In this document: positions 23,530 to 29,211 of the stretch, in pieces
Numbering within the stretch: position 1 is the first letter of the stretch
Layout: each line of letters starts with the position of its first letter
Virus record (IMG/VR): IMGVR_UViG_3300031841_002574
Coordinates: 1-29,211 of that record
DNA length: 29,211 nt
Direction: 5' to 3' (one strand)
Origin: a virus
Made by a program: the position numbers and the translations under genes
Notes under the pieces: generated by a model
The model's input: the letters and a program-made list of their open reading frames with translations, nothing else
Databases searched by the model: none
Told to the model about the DNA's origin: nothing

Positions 23530-23686
23530 CAAAGGACGCAAACCACCCCACGAGTACGTAGATATAAAGTTACGCAACGGCTGGGTGGTCAGGAATACCG
23601 AGAGCATCAAGTGGCGATGGAAGCCGTGGCCGGAGGGTGATAGTCCCGGCGATATCGTGCAATGGCAGAAGGCAAAGGGCAGTTAA
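23519..23686 (+). CDS. Small tryptophan-rich protein, unknown
   Basis: 55 residues from ATG 23519, overlapping the previous gene. YVDIKLRNGWVVRNTESIKWRWKPWPEGDSPGDIVQW looks like a small beta fold. Similar short proteins with KWRW..WP..G.. motifs appear in many phages. The function is unknown. There is no strong ribosome site, so it probably depends on coupling. Confidence 0.6.
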   Translation: MPDNKGRKPPHEYVDIKLRNGWVVRNTESIKWRWKPWPEGDSPGDIVQWQKAKGS

Positions 23687-23712
23687 AAATAATTTTCACA
23701 AGGGGGTTGCAA

Positions 23713-23732
23713 GTAACGATGAGTAGCGTTAC
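23713..23732. promoter_or_regulatory. Dyad GTAACG-N8-CGTTAC, copy 2
   Basis: An exact repeat of the hexamers and spacing at 22646, with an unrelated spacer sequence. It lies in the 81-base gap before the next cassette gene. A changing spacer with constant half-sites points to a protein-binding dyad or a structured RNA, and not to simple duplication. Confidence 0.65.
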
Positions 23733-23767
23733 AAGGGGTTATTGATTCGGAAGGAAAGGAAAACAAA

Positions 23768-24133
23768 ATGCGAGATGAAATATCAGGTGGCAACCCATTT
23801 GTTAGACAATCAAACCCCTCTAAAGGTTTGCAGTTTGTGTACGGTAAAGCTGCCAGCGAAAAACACGCTAAGAAAATCGACAGATTTGTTGAATTGCTGA
23901 TTAGGCGTAAAATGCGCTTGGGCGGCCCTGAACAGGAAGTGAAATCTTTGGAAGTCAAAAGTAAAGGGAAATACACTTATTTTCAGTTAACAGTAGGAGA
24001 CAAGGACTCGCATATTGGAAAGTTAAGAAATGTTCTTATCGGCCCTCGTGGAGGCTGGAGACTTCTTAATGCTGCAACGAAAAAGCATAGCCGAGGCCGC
24101 TATAACTGCCTCTCGGCTTTGACAAAATACTAA
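23768..24133 (+). CDS. Basic protein of unknown function
   Basis: 121 residues behind a third version of the purine-rich leader (AAGGAAAGGAAAACAAA). It is highly basic, with helical ASEKHAKKIDRFVELLIRRKMRLGG and a later GPRGGWRLLNAATKKHSRGRYN, so nucleic acid binding is plausible. No family is recognised. A GTAACG-N8-CGTTAC dyad precedes it and a TTCG hairpin follows. Confidence 0.65.
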   Translation: MRDEISGGNPFVRQSNPSKGLQFVYGKAASEKHAKKIDRFVELLIRRKMRLGGPEQEVKSLEVKSKGKYTYFQLTVGDKDSHIGKLRNVLIGPRGGWRLLNAATKKHSRGRYNCLSALTKY

Positions 24134-24140
24134 GAACAAT

Positions 24141-24155
24141 GGGGCCTTCGGCCCC
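24141..24155 (+). terminator. GGGGCC-TTC-GGCCCC hairpin (cassette boundary)
   Basis: A 6-bp GC stem with a tight loop just after a stop codon, again followed by CACC and a ribosome site. Third member of the early-region hairpin set, differing by a base insertion in the loop-side stem. Confidence 0.5.
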
Positions 24156-24176
24156 CACCAACTTGGAGGATATGAT

Positions 24177-24371
24177 ATGAGATATAAAGTTAGAGAAACA
24201 CCAAAAGCATTTTGGCCGTACAGGGTTATAGATACAAAGCTAATATGTACAGGAAAACACCTGATGCGGAGCATGTGGTATGTCGGAGCCCATAGCAGGG
24301 AGGAGGCCGAAGAATTGGCCGCTTGGTATGAGGCAAATCCAATAAAGTATAGGGGGGAATTTGTATGCTAG
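24177..24371 (+). CDS. Small protein of unknown function
   Basis: 64 residues with TTGGAGG before the ATG. YKVRETPKAFWPYRVIDTK, then WYVGAHSREEAEELAAWYEANP has the look of a strand followed by a helix, common in short phage accessory proteins. It overlaps the next gene by seven bases. Confidence 0.6.
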   Translation: MRYKVRETPKAFWPYRVIDTKLICTGKHLMRSMWYVGAHSREEAEELAAWYEANPIKYRGEFVC

Positions 24372-24577
24372 GACATCTAGGTAAAAGATGGGCAAAGCAA
24401 GCCGGGCTCTGCCTATATTACGACACAGGCTTTGAGGCTTGGTGTTTGTACGAGCCAAAGACTAACAATAGAGATGACGCTATTTGGTATAGCAAAAAGG
24501 ACTTTAGAGAACTGCCCCAGCCGTGCTTTATGGATGACATAAGTAAGATGCGGGTTCGCAGTGGGATAGGAGGATAA
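24365..24577 (+). CDS. Small protein of unknown function
   Basis: 70 residues with GGGGGAA upstream. It has three cysteines and many aromatic residues (LCLYYDTGFEAWCLYEP, DDAIWYSKKDF). No motif is recognised. It overlaps the previous stop and ends one base before the MqsA-like gene, so the two are in the same transcript. It is not similar to MqsR as far as I can see. Confidence 0.6.
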   Translation: MLGHLGKRWAKQAGLCLYYDTGFEAWCLYEPKTNNRDDAIWYSKKDFRELPQPCFMDDISKMRVRSGIGG

Positions 24578-24578
24578 G

Positions 24579-24995
24579 ATGGACGAATTGAACGAGCTTT
24601 TGGGCTTAGAAGACCTTCCCGAAGGAGCCATTTGCGAATGCGGCACGCAGGACTATGAAGAATTGCATGAGCAACAAAAGTTGTTTGTCGATGGTCAAGA
24701 TGTTTACGTCGACGTTATTGTAATCCATTGCAAAATATGTGGATGCAAAGAGACTGATGAGCGTGCTGAACAGGCAAGGCATATAGCAGTATGCGAGGCA
24801 AGAAAACTTTTGACACCTGATGAGATACGCACAATCCGAGAAGAACTAGGAGATTCAGTTCAATCTTTTTCCGAAAGAACTGGCATTTCCACTGCGTCTA
24901 TCGAAAAGTTCGAAAAGGGCCGAGTTTTTCAGAGCGATAGTCAGGATAATGTACTCAGAATGATAAATATCAGAGATGAAAGAGAAGGAGGTTAA
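24579..24995 (+). CDS. MqsA-like protein: zinc ribbon plus HTH, without visible toxin
   Basis: 138 residues. The N-terminal half has CECG (about 19-22) and CKICGC (51-56), a YgiT-type zinc ribbon. The C-terminal half is an XRE-type helix-turn-helix: LTPDEIRTIREELGDSVQSFSERTGISTASIEKFEKG (about 78-114). This pairing is characteristic of MqsA antitoxin-family repressors. No MqsR-like toxin lies beside it. It may repress phage or host promoters, or block host MqsR-type toxins. GGAGG lies before the ATG. Confidence 0.8.
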   Translation: MDELNELLGLEDLPEGAICECGTQDYEELHEQQKLFVDGQDVYVDVIVIHCKICGCKETDERAEQARHIAVCEARKLLTPDEIRTIREELGDSVQSFSERTGISTASIEKFEKGRVFQSDSQDNVLRMINIRDEREGG

Positions 24996-24996
24996 A

Positions 24997-25086
24997 ATGG
25001 AAGTATGGATTGCATGGTGCATTGGGGTTGCCGTTCTTTGTTGGCAGATAGACAAAGAGTTTGCAGAAAGGAGTAAACGCAAATGA
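24997..25086 (+). CDS. 29-residue membrane peptide
   Basis: Starts one base after the previous stop with a near-perfect AAGGAGG ribosome site, and its stop overlaps the next start (ATGA). The N-terminal half (VWIAWCIGVAVLCW) is a short hydrophobic span, and the rest is charged. The strong translation signal and overlap argue that it is real. The function is unknown. Confidence 0.6.
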   Translation: MEVWIAWCIGVAVLCWQIDKEFAERSKRK

Positions 25087-25226
25087 GCGATATGAAACGT
25101 CTAATTGAGATTGATGGGGAGCTTAGGAGATATGATGAGTTAAAGGCTCCCCTTATCAAAGAGAGGGAAAGAATTAAGACTAGGATAAGAGTCCGTAAGC
25201 ATAGGGCGGCACAAGCTGTTAGTTAG
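25083..25226 (+). CDS. 47-residue basic coiled-coil peptide
   Basis: Begins at an ATGA overlap with the membrane peptide. It is almost wholly a charged helix (KRLIEIDGELRRYDELKAPLIKERERIKTRIRVRKHR) with a basic end. No family is recognised. It could bind nucleic acid or a partner protein. It is kept because of the exact overlap and clean spacing within the operon. Confidence 0.55.
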   Translation: MSDMKRLIEIDGELRRYDELKAPLIKERERIKTRIRVRKHRAAQAVS

Positions 25227-25234
25227 GATATAAG

Positions 25235-25399
25235 ATGAAAAAGACAATTATAGTTGGGGTAAGTATGGTTGCAGTTGGTTATTGCGTTTGGACGATAGCC
25301 AGAAACAAAAACATAATACTCAACCCTTTTGGAGAGTTAGAGATTGACTGGAATGGCGGTGACCTTTTCGGAATGGGGGTTGTAGACGATGACAAGTAA
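25235..25399 (+). CDS. 54-residue membrane-anchored protein
   Basis: Starts after AGGAT and overlaps the replication gene by eleven bases. Basic residues, then a hydrophobic span (TIIVGVSMVAVGYCVWTIA, about 4-22), then a polar C-terminus predict an inner-membrane peptide with a single pass. The function is unknown. Confidence 0.6.
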   Translation: MKKTIIVGVSMVAVGYCVWTIARNKNIILNPFGELEIDWNGGDLFGMGVVDDDK

Positions 25400-26057
25400 A
25401 ATGCCGTGGTTCCGCTTATACCACCGCATCATTGACGATGATAAACTGAGACTTTTAGCCTTTGAGGACCGTTGGCACTTTGTCGCTCTATGTTGCCTAA
25501 AATGTGAGGGGCTACTTGATGAAGAGGACGATGAGCTGACCCGGCGTAAGGTCTCAGTGAAGCTTGGTGTAGATACGAGAGAGCTTGAGGAAATATCCCG
25601 GCGATTACGTGAGGTAGGATTACTTGATGAGGGCTTAAATCCGAGAGCTTGGGATGACCTACAGTTTGTTAGTGATGACGCTGCAAAGCGGATGAGAGAG
25701 TATCGGAAACGTAAGAAAAAGAAGGTGCGTGCGTCACCGTTACGTAACGGTCACGTAACAGTTACGGCCCAAGATAAAGATAAAGATAAAGATAAAGAGA
25801 AGGGAAGCAGCAATTACTTTTTTAGTGGTTCCACAATTCAATTGAATGAGAAAGACTTTAAAACGTGGAAAAAGAGCTATCATGGGATAAGCGATTTAGA
25901 GGCGGAGTTGCAGACGATTGATAATTGGTGGCAAGGTCAGGATGAGGCTAAACCTAAGAATTGGTTTTATCGCACTAGCCAAATGTTGAATAAGCGACAT
26001 CAAGAGCGGCTGGGTGATAAGAAAGCAAAAGGGGGTGAGGCATGGCCGATTTGTTAG
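25389..26057 (+). CDS. Phage replication initiator-like protein (O/DnaT-like)
   Basis: 222 residues. WFRLYHRIIDDDKLRLLAFEDRWHFVALCCLKCEG...LGVDTRELEEISRRLREVGLLDEG (about 7-80) is a winged-helix type start common in phage replisome organisers. A basic linker follows (YRKRKKKK), then DKDKDKDKEKG encoded by tandem GATAAA repeats. A C-terminal helical domain (ELQTIDNWWQGQ...KPKNWFYRTSQMLNKRH) may contact the helicase. It lies directly before primase and helicase genes. A dyad cluster and AT-rich repeats within its gene resemble a lambda-type origin. Confidence 0.75.
   Translation: MTSKMPWFRLYHRIIDDDKLRLLAFEDRWHFVALCCLKCEGLLDEEDDELTRRKVSVKLGVDTRELEEISRRLREVGLLDEGLNPRAWDDLQFVSDDAAKRMREYRKRKKKKVRASPLRNGHVTVTAQDKDKDKDKEKGSSNYFFSGSTIQLNEKDFKTWKKSYHGISDLEAELQTIDNWWQGQDEAKPKNWFYRTSQMLNKRHQERLGDKKAKGGEAWPIC
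25737..25796 (+). other. Candidate replication origin within initiator gene
   Basis: CCGTTACGTAACGG (25737-25750) is a perfect 14-bp palindrome. ACGTAAC occurs at 25742 and again 11 bases later at 25753, and GTTAC follows at 25761, giving four half-sites in 27 bases. Four GATAAA units (25773-25796) adjoin. Iterons next to an AT-rich run inside the initiator gene is the lambda ori plan. Function is inferred. Confidence 0.45.
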
Positions 26058-26434
26058 TTGAGTTCCCAAGACGGGCAGGCAAACACATTTGCCCTAGTTG
26101 TGGACCGACTAGAAGAAATAAGCAGGATAAAAGTTTAAGTGTAACAGCAGATAAAAGCGGTTGGGTTTGTTTTTGCCATAACTGCGGAGCAAGGGGTTTT
26201 GACAATGGGATTGCACCAAAGACACAAGGAATGGATAAAGGCGAGAGGGTTGGACCCAGCATTAGCAGAAGCGCTAGGGCTGGTAACAAAACAAGAAGCA
26301 GGGGGGAACTGGCTAGTAATTCCCTACTTGGAAAACGGCCAAGCAATAAATCACAAATACAGACTGACCAAAGAGAAGCGGCACCGCATGGACGCAGACG
26401 CTCCGCTAGCTTTGTGGAACGTCGACTCACTTAA
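26042..26434 (+). CDS. Primase zinc-binding domain protein, overlapping helicase gene in another frame
   Basis: The first 52 residues are a primase-type zinc domain: HICPSCG (Cys17, Cys20) and FCHNCGARGF (Cys45, Cys48), with KSLSVTADKSGWVC between. In T7 gp4-like enzymes this domain is joined to the TOPRIM/helicase part. Here the helicase continues in the +1 frame from about 26199, while this frame stays open for another 78 codons of Arg/Ser-rich sequence that looks non-functional. So it is either a separate small protein with an overlapping tail, a frameshifted fusion, or an assembly indel. It overlaps the replication gene by 16 bases with a strong GGGGGTGAGG site. Confidence 0.75.
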   Translation: MADLLVEFPRRAGKHICPSCGPTRRNKQDKSLSVTADKSGWVCFCHNCGARGFDNGIAPKTQGMDKGERVGPSISRSARAGNKTRSRGELASNSLLGKRPSNKSQIQTDQREAAPHGRRRSASFVERRLT

Positions 26435-27635
26435 AGAGGTAGCGGTAAAGGAAGGTAAGGCACCCCTAGTAATTTGTGAGGGGGAATGGGACGCACTGGC
26501 AGTAATACAAGCTGGGCATCCTTACGCCGTGAGCGTTCCTAATGGAGCCCCTTCATCTGCTACCGCTGATGTGGAGACAGCCAAGCGGTACGACTGGGTA
26601 GATAGACACGCTGACGCTTTAGCTGGGGTCAGGCAGTTCATATTAGCAACCGATGGTGATGAAGCAGGGCAGCATTTGAGGGCTGACTTGGTAGCACTGT
26701 TGGGGGCGGACCGTTGCAGCTTTTGCGAATATCCCGAAGGCTGCAAAGACTTAAACGAGGTACTGCAACAATACGGTCAGGAAGCAGTCGTAAAGTGTAT
26801 AACCACGGCCAAACCTTACCCAGTTAAAGGATTATATCGGCTAGACGATTTCCCAGAAAAAGGAGAGGTACGCAGTTATGACACGGGAATTGCCAGCCTA
26901 GACGAGCTCATGCAAATTGTTCCCGGAACTTTAACCGTGTTCACGGGTTACGCAAACATGGGCAAATCAACGCTTATGAATGTGTTGATGGCTAGAGCCC
27001 TAACCCACCATTTCCCAGTTTGTATTGCCAGCTTTGAGACTGACGTTAAGCCTATTCTGATGAATGGGTTGATGAGTTCTATATTGAATTGCCCACCGCA
27101 TGAAATCGCGAGACATCCTAAATATAAGACGGCTGAGGGTGTTTTAAATGATGAACTAACAATTATTAGTCAGGCGGTTGAAGAGGACTCTGAGATGGAC
27201 CTTGAGGAGTTCCTTAACCTTTGCCGGGTGGCAGTCGTTCGGCATGGTGCTAAAATGATTGTGCTAGACCCTTGGAATGAGCTCGAGCATAAACGCCGGC
27301 GGGATGAAACAGAAACAGAATATATTGGACGGGCAATCAGAGCAATTAAACGATTTGCTAAACAATACGATGTTGCCTTTTGGATTGTTGCTCACCCGAC
27401 AAAACCACAAGAGGGTAAAAGCAAGGTGCCCGGCTTATATGACATCAGCGGAAGTGCTAACTGGGCAAACAAGGCAGATTATGGCTTAGTATATCACCGG
27501 GGCGTAATAGATGGGGTCCCTGATAATGTTGCACAAGTAATAGTCACAAAAGTTAGAATGGGGTTGCCCGGCAATAAGGGAATGATAAAACTTGCCTATG
27601 ATACAAGTACAAGCACATTCATTGAGTATTTCTAA
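26205..27635 (+). CDS. TOPRIM primase-helicase (T7 gp4/Twinkle-like)
   Basis: 476 residues from ATG 26205, eight bases after AAGGGG; a TTG at 26199 is an alternative. TOPRIM residues are Glu92 in ICEGEWDALA and Asp150/Asp152 in LATDGDEAG, with VSVPNGAP at 109-116 typical of these enzymes. A RecA-type helicase follows, with Walker A GYANMGKST (about 248-256) and Walker B-like MIVLDPWNE near 345. It should unwind the fork and, together with the zinc domain, make RNA primers. The N-terminal zinc domain is encoded in a different, overlapping frame. Confidence 0.9.
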   Translation: MGLHQRHKEWIKARGLDPALAEALGLVTKQEAGGNWLVIPYLENGQAINHKYRLTKEKRHRMDADAPLALWNVDSLKEVAVKEGKAPLVICEGEWDALAVIQAGHPYAVSVPNGAPSSATADVETAKRYDWVDRHADALAGVRQFILATDGDEAGQHLRADLVALLGADRCSFCEYPEGCKDLNEVLQQYGQEAVVKCITTAKPYPVKGLYRLDDFPEKGEVRSYDTGIASLDELMQIVPGTLTVFTGYANMGKSTLMNVLMARALTHHFPVCIASFETDVKPILMNGLMSSILNCPPHEIARHPKYKTAEGVLNDELTIISQAVEEDSEMDLEEFLNLCRVAVVRHGAKMIVLDPWNELEHKRRRDETETEYIGRAIRAIKRFAKQYDVAFWIVAHPTKPQEGKSKVPGLYDISGSANWANKADYGLVYHRGVIDGVPDNVAQVIVTKVRMGLPGNKGMIKLAYDTSTSTFIEYF

Positions 27636-27643
27636 GGTGTTGT

Positions 27644-28162
27644 GTGGGTAAGAGGTCAAACTTCGAGAGAGTAGAGAGAGATTATTACCCTACACCCTAC
27701 AAGGCGATAATACCGCTTTTAAGTCACCTACAGCCAAACACTACATTTAGTGAGCCTTGCGCTGGGGATGGTCGGCTGGTTGAGAACTTAGAAGAACACG
27801 GGCATAAGTGCGTCTATTCCGCTGACATTGAGCCACGGCAGAAATGGATAAGAAAAGCCGATGCCATGAGATACCAAGCCCGTAATGAGCATGTGATAAT
27901 TACTAATCCACCTTGGAACCGGGACATCCTACACACATTGATTAACGTATTCGCCAGACAAAAGCCGACGTGGTTATTGTTTGATTCCGACTGGGCTTAT
28001 ACACTTCAGGCAAAACCATACTTGGGTAGATTAAAAAAGATTGTTACAATAGGCCGGGTCAAATGGATTGAAGGCAGTAAGAACACTGGCAAGGATAATT
28101 GCTGCTGGTATTTGTTTGAGGCTTTAGAGAGCGATACAATAAGATTTTATGGCAAGGGGTAA
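27644..28162 (+). CDS. Adenine-type DNA methyltransferase
   Basis: 172 residues, GTG start after AAGGTG. SAM-binding motif I EPCAGDGRL (about 37-45) and catalytic motif IV TNPPW (about 87-91) mark an N6-adenine-type enzyme. It is short and lacks an evident target recognition domain, as in several phage orphan methyltransferases. No restriction enzyme is adjacent, so protection from host restriction or marking of DNA is more likely than a restriction system. YYPTPYKAI near the start is common in this group. Confidence 0.85.
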   Translation: MGKRSNFERVERDYYPTPYKAIIPLLSHLQPNTTFSEPCAGDGRLVENLEEHGHKCVYSADIEPRQKWIRKADAMRYQARNEHVIITNPPWNRDILHTLINVFARQKPTWLLFDSDWAYTLQAKPYLGRLKKIVTIGRVKWIEGSKNTGKDNCCWYLFEALESDTIRFYGKG

Positions 28163-28165
28163 TTC

Positions 28166-28345
28166 ATGGCCGATGCGTGTAAAAACTGCCGTTGGTATTG
28201 GCAAGCACCAACAAACACGCATGGGTATTGTAAGCTAGACCCTCCCGTGTTTACGCACGTTGAAGAGGGTACACAGCGCCCCATGTTCTTTAATCCGGTA
28301 GTTGGTCCCAATAATCATTGTTCGCACTTTGAGGCTGACAAATGA
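28166..28345 (+). CDS. 59-residue cysteine-rich protein
   Basis: Runs from ATG 28166 and overlaps the next start (ATGA). CKNCRWY, YCKLDPP, GTQRP and HCSHFE form the four-cysteine pattern of a small phage family that probably binds zinc or an iron-sulphur group. Its function is unknown. It closes the early operon. Confidence 0.75.
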   Translation: MADACKNCRWYWQAPTNTHGYCKLDPPVFTHVEEGTQRPMFFNPVVGPNNHCSHFEADK

Positions 28346-29139
28346 TTTTATTCGAAGCGGACACCCCAGACCTTAGCGCCATAAAAAAAGCGTTTGAGAA
28401 CAACGCGAGGGATATGTCACGCACCGTTATATTCGCTTTAAGTGATACAGTTGACGATTTGCATGATGCACAAAACAAAGAGTTCAATCGGGCTTTAGAC
28501 ATTAAGACGCCGTACATGAGGCGGTCCCTGATGCGAGCCTATCCAACAGGTAAAGGGACTATTCTGCGTAAGAATAGGTCACCTAAGGGGGGAATACCGT
28601 TTGCTCCTAAGAGATTGAGAGCTAGCATTGATAACGCTGGAACATTTCACAACCCGGAGTCTGGTAGGGCTAAAAGCCATTCACCTGATAAAATTGTAAG
28701 CCATCATGTGTTTGGTGGTCAGCGTAGAATGAAACCGAATGAACAAGCATTGAAGGTGCCATTCAGTCAAAGCTTGATAATAGCTAAACATAACAACCCG
28801 TTTAAAAATGCTGCTGGCAACATACCAGCCGGACGTTATCGTACAATCATCAGTCAAATATCTAAACGAGAAGGCAGAGCTGGGCAGTTCTTTACCATGT
28901 ACAAAGGAGGCCAACCTTTCATGATTGCTAAGAGGCCGAAGGGTGGGCAACTTCAATTCGCTTTGGCTTACGGTGACCGAGCATCCTACAAACCAAGATA
29001 TAAGTTTTATGAGGTGGGAAGACGCATAGCAGTTCAGAAGTTTGCGGGTCATTACAACCGAATAATGAGTAAGACTATCCTTAAGCGTTACAAAAGCATT
29101 CGGACGAGAAGCGTTAGAGGCGCTAGAATTGCCACATAA
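28342..29139 (+). CDS. Phage virion-associated-type protein (minor tail Z-like), unknown role
   Basis: 265 basic residues. An N-terminal helix (DMSRTVIFALSDTVDDLHDAQ) leads to IKTPYMRRSL, then HHVFGGQRRMKPNEQAL, NAAGNIPAGRYRTIISQIS, GQPFMIAKRPKG and YKFYEVGRRIAVQKFAGHYNRIM. I know this order of motifs (F..PT..T..S, GG.R..K..E..L, D..GN, YDVGRR) from a broad phage family sometimes likened to minor tail protein Z. It is the last gene before cos. In the circular genome it is upstream of the terminase genes, away from the other structural genes. Confidence 0.65.
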   Translation: MILFEADTPDLSAIKKAFENNARDMSRTVIFALSDTVDDLHDAQNKEFNRALDIKTPYMRRSLMRAYPTGKGTILRKNRSPKGGIPFAPKRLRASIDNAGTFHNPESGRAKSHSPDKIVSHHVFGGQRRMKPNEQALKVPFSQSLIIAKHNNPFKNAAGNIPAGRYRTIISQISKREGRAGQFFTMYKGGQPFMIAKRPKGGQLQFALAYGDRASYKPRYKFYEVGRRIAVQKFAGHYNRIMSKTILKRYKSIRTRSVRGARIAT

Positions 29140-29184
29140 ATACACTTTTTGCAACGGGTCCTTCCGCGTGCCGCCACCGTCGCG

Positions 29185-29196
29185 GGTAATGCGAGT
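29185..29196 (+). repeat. cos: Right copy of 12-bp terminal repeat; filled-in cos overhang
   Basis: GGTAATGCGAGT ends exactly where the adapter begins and equals 69-80. The bases before it (CGCG) mirror the CGCG after the left copy, giving partial rotational symmetry as in lambda cosN. The two copies represent one site in the circular or concatemeric genome. Bases 29140-29184 hold no gene and probably belong to the cos region. Confidence 0.8.
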
Positions 29197-29211
29197 AGAT
29201 CGGAAGAGCGT
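29197..29211 (+). other. Illumina adapter remnant (not biological)
   Basis: AGATCGGAAGAGCGT is the start of the TruSeq read-through adapter on the P5 side. With the P7-side adapter at the left end, it shows that the contig spans a molecule with two real ends. Confidence 0.97.

Noticed and set aside
24177-24577. A toxin partner (MqsR) for the MqsA-like gene
   Set aside because: Neither 64- nor 70-residue product resembles the roughly 98-residue MqsR fold as far as I can judge by eye.
25975-26430. 151-codon minus-strand frame opposite the primase zinc domain
   Set aside because: Leu/Pro-rich shadow of the true replication genes; no ribosome site.
26200-26434. C-terminal 78 codons of the zinc-domain frame as a functional domain
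   Set aside because: The Arg/Ser-rich sequence lies over the conserved helicase start in another frame and looks like an accidental open stretch, though a real tail cannot be excluded.
28681-29154. 157-codon minus-strand frame opposite the last gene
   Set aside because: It is antisense to a protein with many conserved family motifs; no supporting start site or motif.
29170-29196. Possible terminator across cos in the circular genome (GCCGC at 29170 with GCGGC at 82-86, then six T)
   Set aside because: The stem is only 5 bp with a loop over 20 bases, and the same bases are better explained as cos symmetry elements.
1-29211. tRNA genes, CRISPR arrays, insertion sequences and integrase or att sites
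   Set aside because: No cloverleaf with CCA-end features, spaced repeats, transposase motifs or tyrosine/serine recombinase signatures were seen; a tRNA or repeat search would confirm this.

Overview
The window holds what looks like one complete small tailed-phage genome, still carrying sequencing adapters at both ends. Bases 1-68 are a TruSeq P7-side adapter and 29197-29211 the start of the opposite adapter. The insert, 69-29196, begins and ends with the same 12 bases (GGTAATGCGAGT). That is the pattern expected if a linear virion DNA with lambda-type 12-base 5' cohesive ends was end-repaired before ligation. The unit genome would then be about 29.1 kb. The gene set indicates a siphovirus (tape measure, tail tube, frameshifted tail chaperone, J-like hub) of a Gram-negative host (overlapping Rz/Rz1-type spanins, M15 endolysin). 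The tail gene at 16541 and several small proteins resemble ones I associate with marine phages. No integrase or recognisable CI-type repressor is visible.

Left, late region (178-19405, all + strand, tightly packed with frequent ATGA/TAATG overlaps). It starts with the small and large (GpA-type) terminase subunits next to cos, a gpW-like connector and a lambda-type portal. A 913-residue polyprotein follows, with N-terminal phage domains, an S78-type prohead protease and the HK97-fold capsid; a strong internal start at 5945 could make the capsid alone. Then come the head-tail joining protein, tail terminator, tail tube, G/GT chaperones with a canonical GGGAAAC slippery site, tape measure, distal tail and hub proteins, an NlpC/P60-like protein, the J-like protein, an S74 self-cleaving fibre and a small fibre-associated protein. 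The lysis block has three small membrane proteins, the M15 endolysin and nested spanins. A DEDD exonuclease with a zinc ribbon ends the region.

Switch-like region (19398-20035). The only minus-strand gene faces a small helix-turn-helix gene across about 200 bases of hairpins and dyads.

Right, early region (19856-28345). First is a recombination module: ERF annealing protein, lambda-exonuclease-like YqaJ nuclease and a small protein with an SSB-like acidic tail, followed by a VRR-NUC nuclease. Next is a row of small unknown genes set as cassettes, with repeated leaders, C(UUCG)G-type hairpins and two identical GTAACG-N8-CGTTAC dyads. The row ends in an orphan MqsA-like zinc-ribbon/HTH protein. 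Replication genes follow: an initiator-like protein with a candidate origin inside its gene, a primase zinc domain and a TOPRIM/helicase in separate overlapping frames, and an adenine methyltransferase. A minor structural-type gene lies next to cos. No stretch above 300 bases lacks a gene. I see no tRNA, CRISPR array or insertion sequence.
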